The position numbers and the translations under genes were made by a program. A stretch of DNA of 64,000 nt from DASSUW01 sp963835525 (GTDB lineage Bacteria > Actinomycetota > Thermoleophilia > Solirubrobacterales > Solirubrobacteraceae). The stretch lies in NCBI GenBank assembly GCA_963835525.1, contig CAWIFM010000008.1, forward strand, positions 1,426,001 through 1,490,000, written 5' to 3'. Position 1 is the first letter of the stretch. Each line of letters begins with the position of its first letter. Positions 17,414-27,300 of the stretch are shown here, piece by piece. The notes below the pieces were generated by a model, which was not told where the DNA came from, ran no database searches, and saw only the letters and a list, made by a program, of their open reading frames with translations.

Positions 17414-18256
17414 TCAGGCGAGAAGCTCGCGCAGGAACGCCAGCCCGTCGACGGCGATCGCGTCCTGCGAGGCCGCGAGCGGCCGCCAGATCGAGGCGGC
17501 GGTCGCGATCGTCTCGTTTTCGGCGGTGAACGACTCGATGACCACGGTCCCGTCGTAGCCGATGTCGCGAAGCGCGTCGCGGACCTCGGCCCACGGCACG
17601 TGATCGGACCCCGGCGCGCCGCGGTCGTTGGCCGACGCGTGCACGTGGAACAGCTTGTCCCCCGCGAGCCGGAAGGCGTCGCCGACCGACTTCTCCTCGA
17701 TGTTCGCGTGGTACGTGTCGACGAGCAGCCCGCAGGCGGGCAGGCCGTCGATAGCCTCCAACGCCTGCTCGACGGTGTTGATGAGGCTCGTCTCGTACCG
17801 CACCAGCGGCTCGACAGCGATCCGGACGCCGACCGAGGCCCCGTGGTCGCAGACCGGGGCGAGCCCTTCGCGCAACTCGGCGTAGAGCGCCCGGCGCTCG
17901 TCCGGCGTGATACGCCACGTCCGCCCCGTCGAGGTGTAGATGGGGCCTGCGATGGCGCCGGCCCCGATCTCGGCGGCGACGTCCAGGCACTCCCGCAAGA
18001 ACGCCTGGGTCGCCGCGACCGTGTCGCGATCGGCGCCACACAGCTCGCGCCCCGGCGCCATCGCGATCGCCATCGAGGCGCCGAGGCCGTGGTCGGAGAG
18101 CACCTCGGCCGCCCGCGACGGCGTCCAGTCGCCGAGCTGCTCGACCGGGAGCTCGACGATGTCGAACCCCCAGTCGCGCAGCTTCGGCGCGAGCTCGGCG
18201 AGGCCCTCGTCCGTCAGCGGCGAGGTCCAGATCCAGGTGTTGGCGCCGAGCTTCAT
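17414..18256 (-). CDS. Sugar epimerase, D-tagatose/D-psicose 3-epimerase-like
   Basis: A 280-aa xylose-isomerase-like TIM barrel. The metal ligands of the ketose 3-epimerase family are all present: Glu149 (RIAVEP), Asp180 (LLVDTYH), His206 (FHVHAS) and Glu241 (VVIESF), with spacing close to the tagatose 3-epimerase reference. It would epimerise a ketose or keto-sugar at C3. It lies 10 bases downstream of the periplasmic sugar-binding protein and closes a six-gene sugar operon, so its substrate probably derives from the imported sugar and the Gfo/Idh dehydrogenase product. Substrate not identified. Confidence 0.85.
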   Translation of the reverse strand: MKLGANTWIWTSPLTDEGLAELAPKLRDWGFDIVELPVEQLGDWTPSRAAEVLSDHGLGASMAIAMAPGRELCGADRDTVAATQAFLRECLDVAAEIGAGAIAGPIYTSTGRTWRITPDERRALYAELREGLAPVCDHGASVGVRIAVEPLVRYETSLINTVEQALEAIDGLPACGLLVDTYHANIEEKSVGDAFRLAGDKLFHVHASANDRGAPGSDHVPWAEVRDALRDIGYDGTVVIESFTAENETIATAASIWRPLAASQDAIAVDGLAFLRELLA

Positions 18257-18266
18257 CTTCGGCCTC

Positions 18267-19466
18267 CTACTGCCAGGGCCCCGGGAACCCGGGCATGTCC
18301 TCGCACCCGCACAGCGCGTAGTGCAGCGGCGGCATGTCGGGCTGGACGTAGTCCGCGAGGTTGTCGTTGAGGATCTTCGGCTGCGGCAGGACCCACTCCT
18401 TCGGGACCTCCTCGCCCTTGAGGATCTTCAGCGCGGCGATGATCGGCGTCCGCCACTGATACGTGGGGTACGTCGGCGCGATGGTGTCCCAGCCCTCGTC
18501 CTGCCACTTGGCCAGGAAGTCCTGCTGGTCCTCGCCGGTGACCGGCGGCACGTCGACGCCCGCGTCCTCGAACGCCTCGCTGGCGGCCACCGAGGTGGCG
18601 CCCGCGTCCATCCAGACGCCGTTGAGCTCGCCCTCGCGCTGGATGTAGTCGGACACGATCGACTTGGTCTTCGCCGCGTCGCCGTCGGTGAACTCGACGC
18701 CGACCACGTTCAGGTCGGAGTCGTCGAAGATCACCTTGGCCGCCGACCAGCGCGTCTCGAGCACGTCCACGCCGGGCAGGATCCGCAACGCGAGGATCTT
18801 GCCGCCGGAGTCGACCTTGTCGACCAGGAACTCGGCCGCGTCAGCGCCGTACGCGTAGCCGCCGATCGGGTGGATGAACGTGACCGGGCAGTCGGTTTCG
18901 ACACCACGGTCGAAGACGATGACCGGCACCTCCTTACAGGCCGCCTCGACCGCCGGCGTCAGCGTCGCCGTCGTGTTCGGAGAGACGATCAGCGCGTCGC
19001 ACTTGCCACCCGCGAGGCTCTCGATGTCGGAGATCTGCTTGTCGTCGCTCGCCTCGGCGTCGACGGCGCGGAAGTTGCCGATCTCGTCGTGGAGCTTGAC
19101 CTCCTCTTGCATCGTCTTCCAGCCGACCTGGCGCCACGGGTTGTCGACCGCGGCGTTCGAGAAGCAGATGTTGTAGTTGCCGCTCTTGTCCGACTTGAAC
19201 TCGGCCGTGTCGACCATCTCAGGCTCGATCGCCTGCTCCCACGGCTTGTCGGCCGGGCCCTCGGGCTCGACCGTGCGCTGCGCGAGCTGGCGGTCGTAGT
19301 CCTCCTGCACGAAGAACTCGGATTGCTCGCCCGTGTTCGACTGCGTCTCCTCCTGCGCGGCCGGCTCCTCGCTGTCGCCGCTGTCCGACTCGTCCGTCCC
19401 GCACGCGCCCACGAACAGCACGCATGCCAGCAGGGCGAAAAGCCCCGCAATCCTCCGCAACGTCAT
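18267..19466 (-). CDS. Sugar ABC transporter substrate-binding lipoprotein (RbsB type)
   Basis: A 399-aa protein with a lipoprotein signal peptide and lipobox FVGAC near residue 22, then an acidic Ser/Glu linker. The type-I periplasmic binding fold is recognisable from NYNICFSNAAVDNPWRQ, CDALIVSPNTTATLTPAVEAAC and PVIVFDRGVETDCP. Cluster B sugar-binding proteins (ribose, xylose, inositol and similar) have this layout; ligand unknown. The insertion TYPTYQWRTP and a C-terminal cysteine pair in YALCGCEDMP are distinctive. Part of the operon with two RbsC-like permeases and an RbsA-like ATPase. Confidence 0.9.
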   Translation of the reverse strand: MTLRRIAGLFALLACVLFVGACGTDESDSGDSEEPAAQEETQSNTGEQSEFFVQEDYDRQLAQRTVEPEGPADKPWEQAIEPEMVDTAEFKSDKSGNYNICFSNAAVDNPWRQVGWKTMQEEVKLHDEIGNFRAVDAEASDDKQISDIESLAGGKCDALIVSPNTTATLTPAVEAACKEVPVIVFDRGVETDCPVTFIHPIGGYAYGADAAEFLVDKVDSGGKILALRILPGVDVLETRWSAAKVIFDDSDLNVVGVEFTDGDAAKTKSIVSDYIQREGELNGVWMDAGATSVAASEAFEDAGVDVPPVTGEDQQDFLAKWQDEGWDTIAPTYPTYQWRTPIIAALKILKGEEVPKEWVLPQPKILNDNLADYVQPDMPPLHYALCGCEDMPGFPGPWQ

Positions 19467-19488
19467 CCCTGTCCCTCCTGTCGTTTGC

Positions 19489-20496
19489 TCATCGCGCGCC
19501 TCGCAGCCGGTAGGCGGCGAACGCGACGGCGGCGATGATGATCACGCCCTGAACCGTGTCCTCCAGGGCGCCCGAGATCCCCTGGAGGTTGAGCCACGTA
19601 AAGAGCGCTTCGAGCGTCAGCGCCCCCGCCATGGCGGCCACTACCGAGCCGCGGCCGCCGCCCAGCACCACCCCGCCGAGCACGCACGCCGTGATGGCGT
19701 CGAACTCGAGGCCCTGCCCGACCTGGGCCGACACGCCGGCGAAGCCGCCGAGCAGGATCCCCGCCAGTGCGGCGAGCGTGCCCGAGAGCACGAACGCCAC
19801 GATCCGGACCTGCTCCACGCGCACGCCCGAGAGCCGCGCCGCGCGGTCGTTGTCTCCCGTCGCGAGCAGCTGCCGCCCGTAGTCGGCGCGCATGAGCGCG
19901 ACGGCGGCGGCCCCCACCACCACCAGCAGCAGCACCGACCACGGCAGCTGGTCGACCAGCGGGATGCCCTCGATCCCCTCACGGCCGATCGACCGGAAGT
20001 TCTCCGCCAGCGCGCCGCGCGGCGCGCCGCCCGTCCACAGGAACACCGCGCCCTCGAGCATTAGCAGCGTGCCGAGGGTCGTGATGAACGACGGGACGCG
20101 CAGCAGCGTCGAGACGACGCCGTTGAACACGCCGACCCCTGCGCCGATCGCCAGTAGCAGCACGATCACCGGCCACGTCCGGCCGGGCTCGCCGTCGATC
20201 AACCGCGCTGCCACCACGACGACGACCGTGACGATCGCGCCGACCGACAGGTCGAACCCGCCGCTGACGAGCACGAAGTACGAACCGGCGGCCAGGATGA
20301 CCAGCGGCGCGGCGCGCTTGAGGTACGCGAGGAACGGGCCCGGCTCGAGGAAGTTCGGGTTCAGGACCGCGATCCAGGCCAGCAGGATGAACAGCAGCAC
20401 GAAGATCGTGCCCGTGCTCAGGAGCGCCTTGAGCGCGCGCCGCCCGCGCGAGCCGGCCTCGGATCCGAAGCCCGTCGTCACCGGCTCGGCGCTCAT
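19489..20496 (-). CDS. Sugar ABC transporter permease (RbsC type), second copy
   Basis: A 335-aa hydrophobic protein from the ATG at 20496, overlapping the upstream permease stop as ATGA. It has about 9-10 membrane helices and the BPD_transp_2 signatures SGGFDLSVGAIV (near residue 90) and ACVLGGVVLGGGRGSV (near residue 265), where the EAA-like loop contacts the ATPase. With the other permease it probably forms a heterodimeric channel for a monosaccharide or derivative. Distinct from the first permease in sequence, so not a recent duplicate. Confidence 0.9.
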   Translation of the reverse strand: MSAEPVTTGFGSEAGSRGRRALKALLSTGTIFVLLFILLAWIAVLNPNFLEPGPFLAYLKRAAPLVILAAGSYFVLVSGGFDLSVGAIVTVVVVVAARLIDGEPGRTWPVIVLLLAIGAGVGVFNGVVSTLLRVPSFITTLGTLLMLEGAVFLWTGGAPRGALAENFRSIGREGIEGIPLVDQLPWSVLLLVVVGAAAVALMRADYGRQLLATGDNDRAARLSGVRVEQVRIVAFVLSGTLAALAGILLGGFAGVSAQVGQGLEFDAITACVLGGVVLGGGRGSVVAAMAGALTLEALFTWLNLQGISGALEDTVQGVIIIAAVAFAAYRLRGAR

Positions 20497-21515
20497 GGGC
20501 TGCTCTCCTGGCGCCGCGCGTAGACCGCGACCGCGGCGATGATGATCAGCCCGCGCACGACGTCCTTGAGGAACGCGTTGACCTCGAGCTGGTTGAACGT
20601 GTTGTCGAGCACCGCGAGGATGAAGACGCCGCCGATCGTGCCGAGCACGCCGCCGCGTCCGCCCATCAGGGCGGTGCCGCCGAGGACCACGGCGGCGATC
20701 GACTCGAGGTCGTAGCCGCCGTCGACGCCGACCGTCGGGGTGCCCGAGCCGAGCCGGCTGGCCAGGAACAGCCCGGTGACCGCGGCCAGCACCGAGCACA
20801 GCACGTGCGCGGTGACGATCGTGCGGTGCGTGCGCAGACCGGAGAGCTTGGAGACCTCCTCGTCGCCGCCGACCGCGTAGATCCGGTAGCCGAAGCGCGT
20901 GTAGCGCAGCAGCGCGTAGACGAGGATGACCACCGCGGCGAGCAGGAACGCCGACGCGGGGACGATCCCGAAGCGCGTGTATCCGAACGACTCGAAGCCG
21001 TCGCTCACGCGCCCCGCCGGGCCGTCCCAGTTGTTCTGGATCACGCCGCTGATGATCAGCGCCATGCCGAGCGTGGCGATGAAGGCGTTGACGCGCAGCT
21101 TGGTGATGATCAGGCCGTTGGCCAGGCCGATCAGCGCGCCGACGCCGAGAACGAGCAGGATCGCGGGCACCACGTTGGCGGACTGGCCGTCCATCGTCGT
21201 CGCCGCCAGCAGCGACGAAAGGCTGATCACCTGCGAGACCGACAGGTCGAGCGACCCGAGCAGGATGACCAGCGTCTGGCCGGCGGAGACGATGCCCAGC
21301 GCGACCGAGCGCTGGAGCATGTTGACGATGTTCGAGACGGTCAGGAAGTCGCCGCCGCGGATCGTGACGACGATCCAGGCGAGCACGAAGACGCCGAGCA
21401 GCGCGCCGAACACCGGCGCGGCCGGCGAGGCCAGCGCGCCCCGCCGCCAGCTCGCCGTGCGGCGCTCGCGCGGCGGCTGCGGCTGGATGTTCGGCCCGCC
21501 CGAGACGACCGTCAC
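20493..21515 (-). CDS. Sugar ABC transporter permease (RbsC type), first copy
   Basis: A 340-aa protein from the GTG at 21515 (GTGA overlap with the ATPase stop; GGAGG upstream). The cytoplasmic N-tail has PQPPRERRTASWRRG, then about ten helices with LGSLDLSVSQVISLSS and AAVVLGGTALMGGRGGV, the conserved BPD_transp_2 motifs. It forms the membrane channel with the other permease. The tight overlaps on both sides show a translationally coupled transporter unit. Confidence 0.9.
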   Translation of the reverse strand: MTVVSGGPNIQPQPPRERRTASWRRGALASPAAPVFGALLGVFVLAWIVVTIRGGDFLTVSNIVNMLQRSVALGIVSAGQTLVILLGSLDLSVSQVISLSSLLAATTMDGQSANVVPAILLVLGVGALIGLANGLIITKLRVNAFIATLGMALIISGVIQNNWDGPAGRVSDGFESFGYTRFGIVPASAFLLAAVVILVYALLRYTRFGYRIYAVGGDEEVSKLSGLRTHRTIVTAHVLCSVLAAVTGLFLASRLGSGTPTVGVDGGYDLESIAAVVLGGTALMGGRGGVLGTIGGVFILAVLDNTFNQLEVNAFLKDVVRGLIIIAAVAVYARRQESSP

Positions 21516-23017
21516 GCCGCCTCCTGGTGGCCAGTGGCGAGCTCCATGATGGTCGACTCGCTCGCGCCCGCCGGCAGCTCGCCGGCCAGCGTGCCCTCGT
21601 GCATGACGAGGATGCGGTCGCTCATCCCGATCAGCTCGGGCAGCTCGGAGGAGATCATCAGCACGGCGACGCCCTCCTTCGCGAGCTTGCGGATCATGTC
21701 GTGGATTCCCGCCTTGGCCCCGACGTCGATGCCGCGCGTCGGCTCGTCGAAGATCAGGATCTGCGGCCGCATGGCGAGCCACTTGGCGAGCACGACCTTC
21801 TGCTGGTTGCCGCCGGACAGGAAGCGCACCTCCTGCTCGGGCCCCTGCGCCCGCAGCTCGGTGACGGCGGCCAGCTCCTTGACGCTCATCAGGCCCGGGG
21901 TGGCGCGGCGGCGGCGCGCGCCCGGGATCACGGTCCGCACGGCGAGCAGCATGTTGTCGGCGATCGACTGCGCGAGCGCCAGGCCCTCGAGCTTGCGGTC
22001 CTCGGTGATGAAGCCGAGCCCGGCCCGCACCGCCGCGCGCGGCGTCCGGAACCGGCGCGGCTTGCCGTCGACTTCGACCGCTCCGGCCGTGATCGGGTCG
22101 GCGCCGAAGATCGCGCGCCCGAGCTCGGTGCGGCCCGAGCCCTGCAGCCCTGCCAGCCCGACGACCTCGCCCGCGCGGACCTGGAGACTGACGTCGCGCA
22201 GCACGGCCGTCGACAGGCCGGTGACCTTGAGCCGCACGTCGCCGAGCTCGTCCGGCTCGCCGCGCGGCGGGAAGTAGCCGTCGAGCTCGCGACCGACCAT
22301 CAGCTTCACCAGCCCGCGCGAGTCGGTCTCGGAGGTGGCCAGCGTCTTCACCAGCCCACCGTCCTTGAGGACCGTGACGCGGTCTGCTAGCGCGAACACC
22401 TCGCGCAGCCGGTGCGAGATGTAGAGCATCCCGATCCCGCGCTCCTGGAGCCGCCGGACGAGCGCGAACAGGAGCTCGACCTCGTGGTCGGCGAGCGCGG
22501 CGGTCGGCTCGTCGAGCACGAGGATGCGCGCGTTCAGCGAGCGCGCCTTGACGATCTCCACGACCTGCTGCTGCGCGACGGAAAGGTGCCGCACCATCGT
22601 GCGCGGGTCGAAGCTGGTCTCGCCGACCTCCTCGAGCAGCGCCGCGGTCTCGCGCTCCATCCGGCGCCGGTCGACGATCACGCGCGCGACCGGCTCGCGC
22701 CCGACGAACACGTTCTCGGCCACCGTGCGGTCCGGGAGCAGGTTGAATTCCTGGTAGACGATCCCGACGCCGGCGGCCTGCGCGGCGTGCGGGTGCGCGA
22801 ACGAGATCTCCTCGCCGTCGATCCGCATCGTGCCCTCGTCCGGCGCGTGCACGCCGGCGAGCACCTTCACCAGCGTCGACTTGCCCGCGCCGTTCTCGCC
22901 CACGATCGCGTGGATCTCGCCGGCGCGGAGCTCGAGGTCGACGCCGTGCAGCACCTCGACGCCGACGAAGCTCTTGCGGATCCCCTGCATCTGGAGCAGG
23001 GGCGCCGCGTCAGACAT
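21512..23017 (-). CDS. Sugar ABC transporter ATPase, two fused ABC domains (RbsA type)
   Basis: A 501-aa protein with two ATPase domains. Domain 1 has Walker A GENGAGKST (40-48), a signature-like HLSVAQQQ and Walker B ILVLDEPTAAL. Domain 2 has the degenerate Walker A GLQGSGRTELG typical of this family, then signature LSGGNQQKV and Walker B ILIFDEPTRGID. It powers the two downstream permeases. It overlaps the Gfo/Idh gene's stop by eight bases. Confidence 0.92.
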   Translation of the reverse strand: MSDAAPLLQMQGIRKSFVGVEVLHGVDLELRAGEIHAIVGENGAGKSTLVKVLAGVHAPDEGTMRIDGEEISFAHPHAAQAAGVGIVYQEFNLLPDRTVAENVFVGREPVARVIVDRRRMERETAALLEEVGETSFDPRTMVRHLSVAQQQVVEIVKARSLNARILVLDEPTAALADHEVELLFALVRRLQERGIGMLYISHRLREVFALADRVTVLKDGGLVKTLATSETDSRGLVKLMVGRELDGYFPPRGEPDELGDVRLKVTGLSTAVLRDVSLQVRAGEVVGLAGLQGSGRTELGRAIFGADPITAGAVEVDGKPRRFRTPRAAVRAGLGFITEDRKLEGLALAQSIADNMLLAVRTVIPGARRRRATPGLMSVKELAAVTELRAQGPEQEVRFLSGGNQQKVVLAKWLAMRPQILIFDEPTRGIDVGAKAGIHDMIRKLAKEGVAVLMISSELPELIGMSDRILVMHEGTLAGELPAGASESTIMELATGHQEAA

Positions 23018-24179
23018 CCACCCACCCCCCGGTGGCCGCCGACGCCATCACCGCGTCGGTCAGCTGCACCGTGCGCAGGCCATCGGCGAATCGCGGCAGG
23101 CCGTCGGGCTGCTCGCCCGCGATCGCGGCATAGGTGTCGGCGATAAAGGCGTCGAAGCAGTCGAGATAGCCCTGCGGGTGGCCGACCGGCACGACCGTGT
23201 GGCGGGCGGCGGCCGGGCTGAGATAGGTCGCGTCGCGCCACACCTCCTCGGTGCGCTCGCGGCGCCCGAGCCACAGCGTCTCGGGGCGCTCCTGCTCGAA
23301 GCGAACGCTCGCCAGCTCGCCCGCGACCTCGAGGTGCAGGTGGTTCTTGCGTCCGGGTGAGACCTGGCTGACGAGCAGGCTCCCGAGCACGCCCGACGCC
23401 GTGCGGAAGATGACGGTGGCGAGGTCCTCGGTGGCGACGCGCCGGCGGGCGTGGCCGTTGCCGTCCCCCGACGCCTCGAACGCCCGCGCCGAGCCGCGGC
23501 TGGCCCGCTCGGGCACCACGGTCGCGACCTGCGCGCAGACGGCGGCGATCCGCTCGTCGGTGACGAACTCGGCGAGATCGCACCAGTGCGAGCCGATGTC
23601 GGCGAACGCGCGCGACGCGCCGCCGAGCTCGGGATCGACCCGCCAGTTGTCGTCCTCGGAAGTCGAGAGCCAGTCCTGCTCGTACCCGCCGTGCACCAGG
23701 CGCAGCGAGCCGAGGTCGCCGGCCGCGATCCGCGAGCGCGCCTCGAGCGCGGTGGGGTGGTAGCGGTAGACGAACGGCACGGTGGCGACCCTGCCCGTGC
23801 CTTCCGCCGCCTCGGCCAGCGCGGCTGCCTCGCGCGCGTCGAGCGCCAGCGGCTTCTCGCAGACGACGTGCTTGCCCGCGGCCAGCGCCGACGTCGCGAG
23901 CGGCGCGTGCAGGTGGTTCGGCGTGCACAGGTGCACGACGTCGACGTCCGGCGCGCTGACCAGCGTCTCGGCGTCGTCGAACGCAGGCGCGCCGAGCCGT
24001 GTGGCGGCCTCGCGCGAGCGCGCGGGACTCGATGTCACCACGCCGGCGATGTGGGCGCCGGCCAGGCGCGCCGACCGGGCGTGCACGGCGCCGATGAATC
24101 CGGCGCCGACGATCGCTGCGCCCAGCCGTTTACCGCTCAGCTCCCCCAGCGCTACCGAACCAGCGCCCCGCGCCTCCAT
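23010..24179 (-). CDS. Gfo/Idh/MocA-family NAD(P)-dependent sugar dehydrogenase
   Basis: A 389-aa protein from the ATG at 24179. The Rossmann motif AIVGAGFIGAVHA (about 22-34) and the CEKPLAL catalytic-lysine motif near residue 111 are typical. The dehydratase-like C-terminal domain has ADIGSHWCDLAEF, supplying the Asp-His pair near residue 205. The insert ASRGSARAFEASGDGNGHARR is Gly/Ser-rich and probably a loop. Such enzymes oxidise a sugar or inositol hydroxyl, often making 3-keto sugars. First gene of the sugar operon; the promoter directly upstream gives almost no leader. Confidence 0.9.
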   Translation of the reverse strand: MEARGAGSVALGELSGKRLGAAIVGAGFIGAVHARSARLAGAHIAGVVTSSPARSREAATRLGAPAFDDAETLVSAPDVDVVHLCTPNHLHAPLATSALAAGKHVVCEKPLALDAREAAALAEAAEGTGRVATVPFVYRYHPTALEARSRIAAGDLGSLRLVHGGYEQDWLSTSEDDNWRVDPELGGASRAFADIGSHWCDLAEFVTDERIAAVCAQVATVVPERASRGSARAFEASGDGNGHARRRVATEDLATVIFRTASGVLGSLLVSQVSPGRKNHLHLEVAGELASVRFEQERPETLWLGRRERTEEVWRDATYLSPAAARHTVVPVGHPQGYLDCFDAFIADTYAAIAGEQPDGLPRFADGLRTVQLTDAVMASAATGGWVDV

Positions 24180-24187
24180 GGCGGGGC

Positions 24188-24217
24188 AACCTAGCGAAGC
24201 CTTTTGGCCCCTGTCAA
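24188..24217 (-). promoter_or_regulatory. Promoter of the sugar operon
   Basis: On the minus strand TTGACA (24212-24217), an 18-base spacer, then TAGGTT (24188-24193). The predicted start point is within a few bases of the ATG at 24179, so the message may be leaderless or nearly so. The -35 box is one arm of the inverted repeat at 24209-24286. Confidence 0.5.
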
Positions 24218-24286
24218 ACAAAAGTAACTGCGTGGTAGGCCAAAGTGCCGCGAATCCTTTCCACGATGCAAAATCTTTTGACAGGG
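24209..24286. promoter_or_regulatory. 10-bp inverted repeat around the sugar-operon promoter
   Basis: CCCTGTCAAA (24209-24218) and its exact reverse complement TTTGACAGGG (24277-24286) are separated by 58 bases of AT-richer sequence. Each arm contains a TTGACA hexamer, on opposite strands. The rightward one has no gene to serve. Two sites in this arrangement would suit a repressor that binds both and loops DNA. A weaker version lies upstream of the ThuA gene (29460-29491). Confidence 0.4.
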
Positions 24287-24343
24287 TCGCGAACCTTCGC
24301 GCAGCGCGGCGGCCGGCCCTGGTACGGACCGGCCGCCTGAGCT

Positions 24344-27300
24344 CTACCGGCGCTTCATCGACATCGTGCGGGTGACCCGCAGCGGCGACTCGCCGGGCGC
24401 CGTCATCCGGACGACGAGCGTCACCTTCATCGTGCCGCGGGCCTTGCCGAGCGCTCGCCCGACCTTCTTCGACGGCTTGAGCGTCACGCTCTTCGAGCCG
24501 GGCTGCGTGCACCGGACCGCGCGGCTCGCCAGCGTGACGCTCTTGAGCTTGAGCTTCCGGCTCGCCTTGCGCGTGACCTGCAGCACCGCCCGCCCGGACA
24601 TCGCGTCGTTGCACGTGAGCCTGATCCGCAGGCCGCGCTTCCGGAATTGCGCGAGGCTGGTCCTGGGCGGCCTGCTGAGGCCGACGAACGGGTCCTGCTC
24701 CTCGGGCGTCACACCCGTGCCGCCGTCGCCGGACGGCGGAGGTGACTGCTGCGTCGACTGGATCTGGAAGCCCACCGACTCCGGGGCCTCCATGTTGTCG
24801 GCGCCATCGACCGAGCGGTACTCGACCGTGTGGTTGCCGTTGCCGCTGACGCTGAACGTCGTGACGAACGGATCCACGTCCGCAGTGTTGGCGCTCGGGA
24901 CCCAGGCGCCCCCGTCGACCCTGTACTCGGTGCGGGCGACGCCCGTGACCTCGGTGACCGGGCCGCCGGTGTCGGTGACGTCGAGCTTGCCCACCATGCC
25001 GGTCCACTGTCCGCCGGAGACGAACGAGTGGAGCTTGCAGAGGTAGGTCCACTCGCCCTCCGCGTCCGGCGTGAAGGACACCGGCGGCCCTCCGGGCGGC
25101 ACGCTGTCGCCGGGAGACAGCTTGGTCCCGGCAGAGTCGGGCGCTTCGTCGGGCGCGATCACCCAGACGTCGTGCGGGAGCCCGCCATTGTCAAAGCGCC
25201 AGGTGACGACGTCGCCGAGCGCCGCGTCGACCTCGGCGGGATTCCACACGGTGCCCTCCGCATTCACGATGTGCTCAGCCGCCGCGCCCGCGAATGCCCG
25301 CGCGGCGGACCCCATGAACGGGTCGCCCGCCGGCTCGTCGGTCGCCGACAGCGACACGTCGACCGGCCCGCTGTACGTCGCGACGGGCGCGGCACCGTTG
25401 AGTCGCGCGCTCGTCTCCGGGGCGGTCTCGTCAGGCTCCGGGCACACATCCGGCGTGACCCGGAAGTAGTCGACCTCGACGATTGCCGGCGTGCCCGGAT
25501 ACGGGTTGTTGCCGGTCGTGCCGGGGAAGTTGCCGCCGGCGTAGATGCCGACGCGCGAGCCTTCCGAGTCGCGACGCGGCGTCGTTGCTCCCGTGTCGAG
25601 GTTGAGGAAGTTCCCCGCACCCGGGAAGCTGACCCAGTCGGCGTTCGCCGCGCTCGCCGGGGCGGTCACCCGGTACTGCGCCGCGACGGTGTTCGAGCCG
25701 GCCGCACGCGTGTAGCGCATCCGGATCGTCACCGGGCCCTTGGCCGGGAGGATCGTGACGTTGCTGCCCGCCTGCTGGCGCGCGCCCTCCGCCGTCGTCG
25801 GGTTGTCCTTCGACTGCTCGACGTAGATGTTCCCGTCGGACAGGCTGTGGGTGATCGACGAGCGGAAGAAGTTGTTGTCCGCTCGCCACAGCATCAGGCC
25901 GACGCCCTGCCAGCCGCCGGTGTGGGTGACGGTGAACTGCGTCTCCACCTGCCACTCGTCGCCCAGTGCCGGAAGGTCCTGGCCGACGAAGTTCACCGGG
26001 CCGACGGACGTCGTCGCGCTCGCGGCGTCGAGCTCGAAGTCGTTCGTCGGCACGATCAGCTGCCCGTCCTCGACGCGCGGCGCCATCGGCCCGTCCGTCG
26101 GCGTGCCCCCGTTGCGCGTGTGACGCAGCCACCGCGCGCCGAGCGCGGTGCCGTCGAACTCGTCCGAGCGCTCGCACGCCGGCAGGCGGATCGTGAAGCC
26201 GACGGACTTGACGTCCTCGACGTTCGCGGCGTGGTCGGTGGACCGGAACTCGACGGTGTGTGCGCCGCTGTCGGTGACGGCGACGGCGGTATTGAACGGA
26301 TCCGCGCCGCCCGTGTTGCTCGCCGTCTGCCAGCCGCCACCGTCGACGCGGTACTCGGTGAGGTCCACGCCCGCCGCGCCGGCGCCGCCGTCGGTCGCGG
26401 AGAGGTTGACGTTCACCGCGCCGCTGTACGTGCCGCCCGGACCCGGCTGGGCGGGATCGAGCGTCGCCGTGGTGACCGGCGCGTCCGTCTCGTCGAACTC
26501 GAGCACGGTGAACGTCGCGGTGCCGATCGCGGACGTGTTGTCCATGCGGTCGGTCGCGCGGTATTCGACGCTGTAGTCGTCCGCCTCGTCGAACGTGACC
26601 GGACCGTCGTACGGCAGCCAGTCGGTCGTGCCGCTCAGGCGGTACTCGATCGTGTCGGTCCCCGCGCACCCCACGTCGTTGGCGGTGAGCCGCAGCGAGG
26701 CCGAGTTGACGTACGTGTTCGGCTGACCCGGATACGCCTGGCCGGTCAGCTCGTGCGCGGCGTTCGGCGGCTGCGTGTCGGCCTCGCACTGGTCCGCGAC
26801 GTTGAACTCGATCTTGACGATCTGCACCTGCTGCGTGTTGATCTGGTTGCGGCAGCAGCCGACCGGGAAGCGCGCCATGTAGAGCGCTCCGTCGGGGCCG
26901 AACTGGGTGCCGATGACGAGGCTGTTCAGGCTGCCGTTGTCCGATCCGGCCGCGTTGTAGGGCAGCCAGTCGTGGACGTGCAGCATGTTGTTGTCGGCCT
27001 CGCGCAGCCGCACCTCCTTCCAGAAGCCGTTGTCGGAGCCGCGGTTGTTGATGAACCACGAGCCGTCGTAGTAGGGCGGGAAGGCGCCCTGGCCGGCGGT
27101 CTCCTCGTCGTAGCGGTAGACCGGGCCGGTGACCGGCTGCATACCGCCCGCCGACAGGTCGCCGAAGTCGGCCGTGCTCTGGCCGCCGTCGGCGCCGGGG
27201 TACTTCTTCCAGATCGTCGCCGGCACCGCCGGGCCCGGGAGGGCGTCGAGGCCCTGGTGCGTGGGCGGCGTGCCGGTCTGGCCCGCCGGTGCGTAGTTGA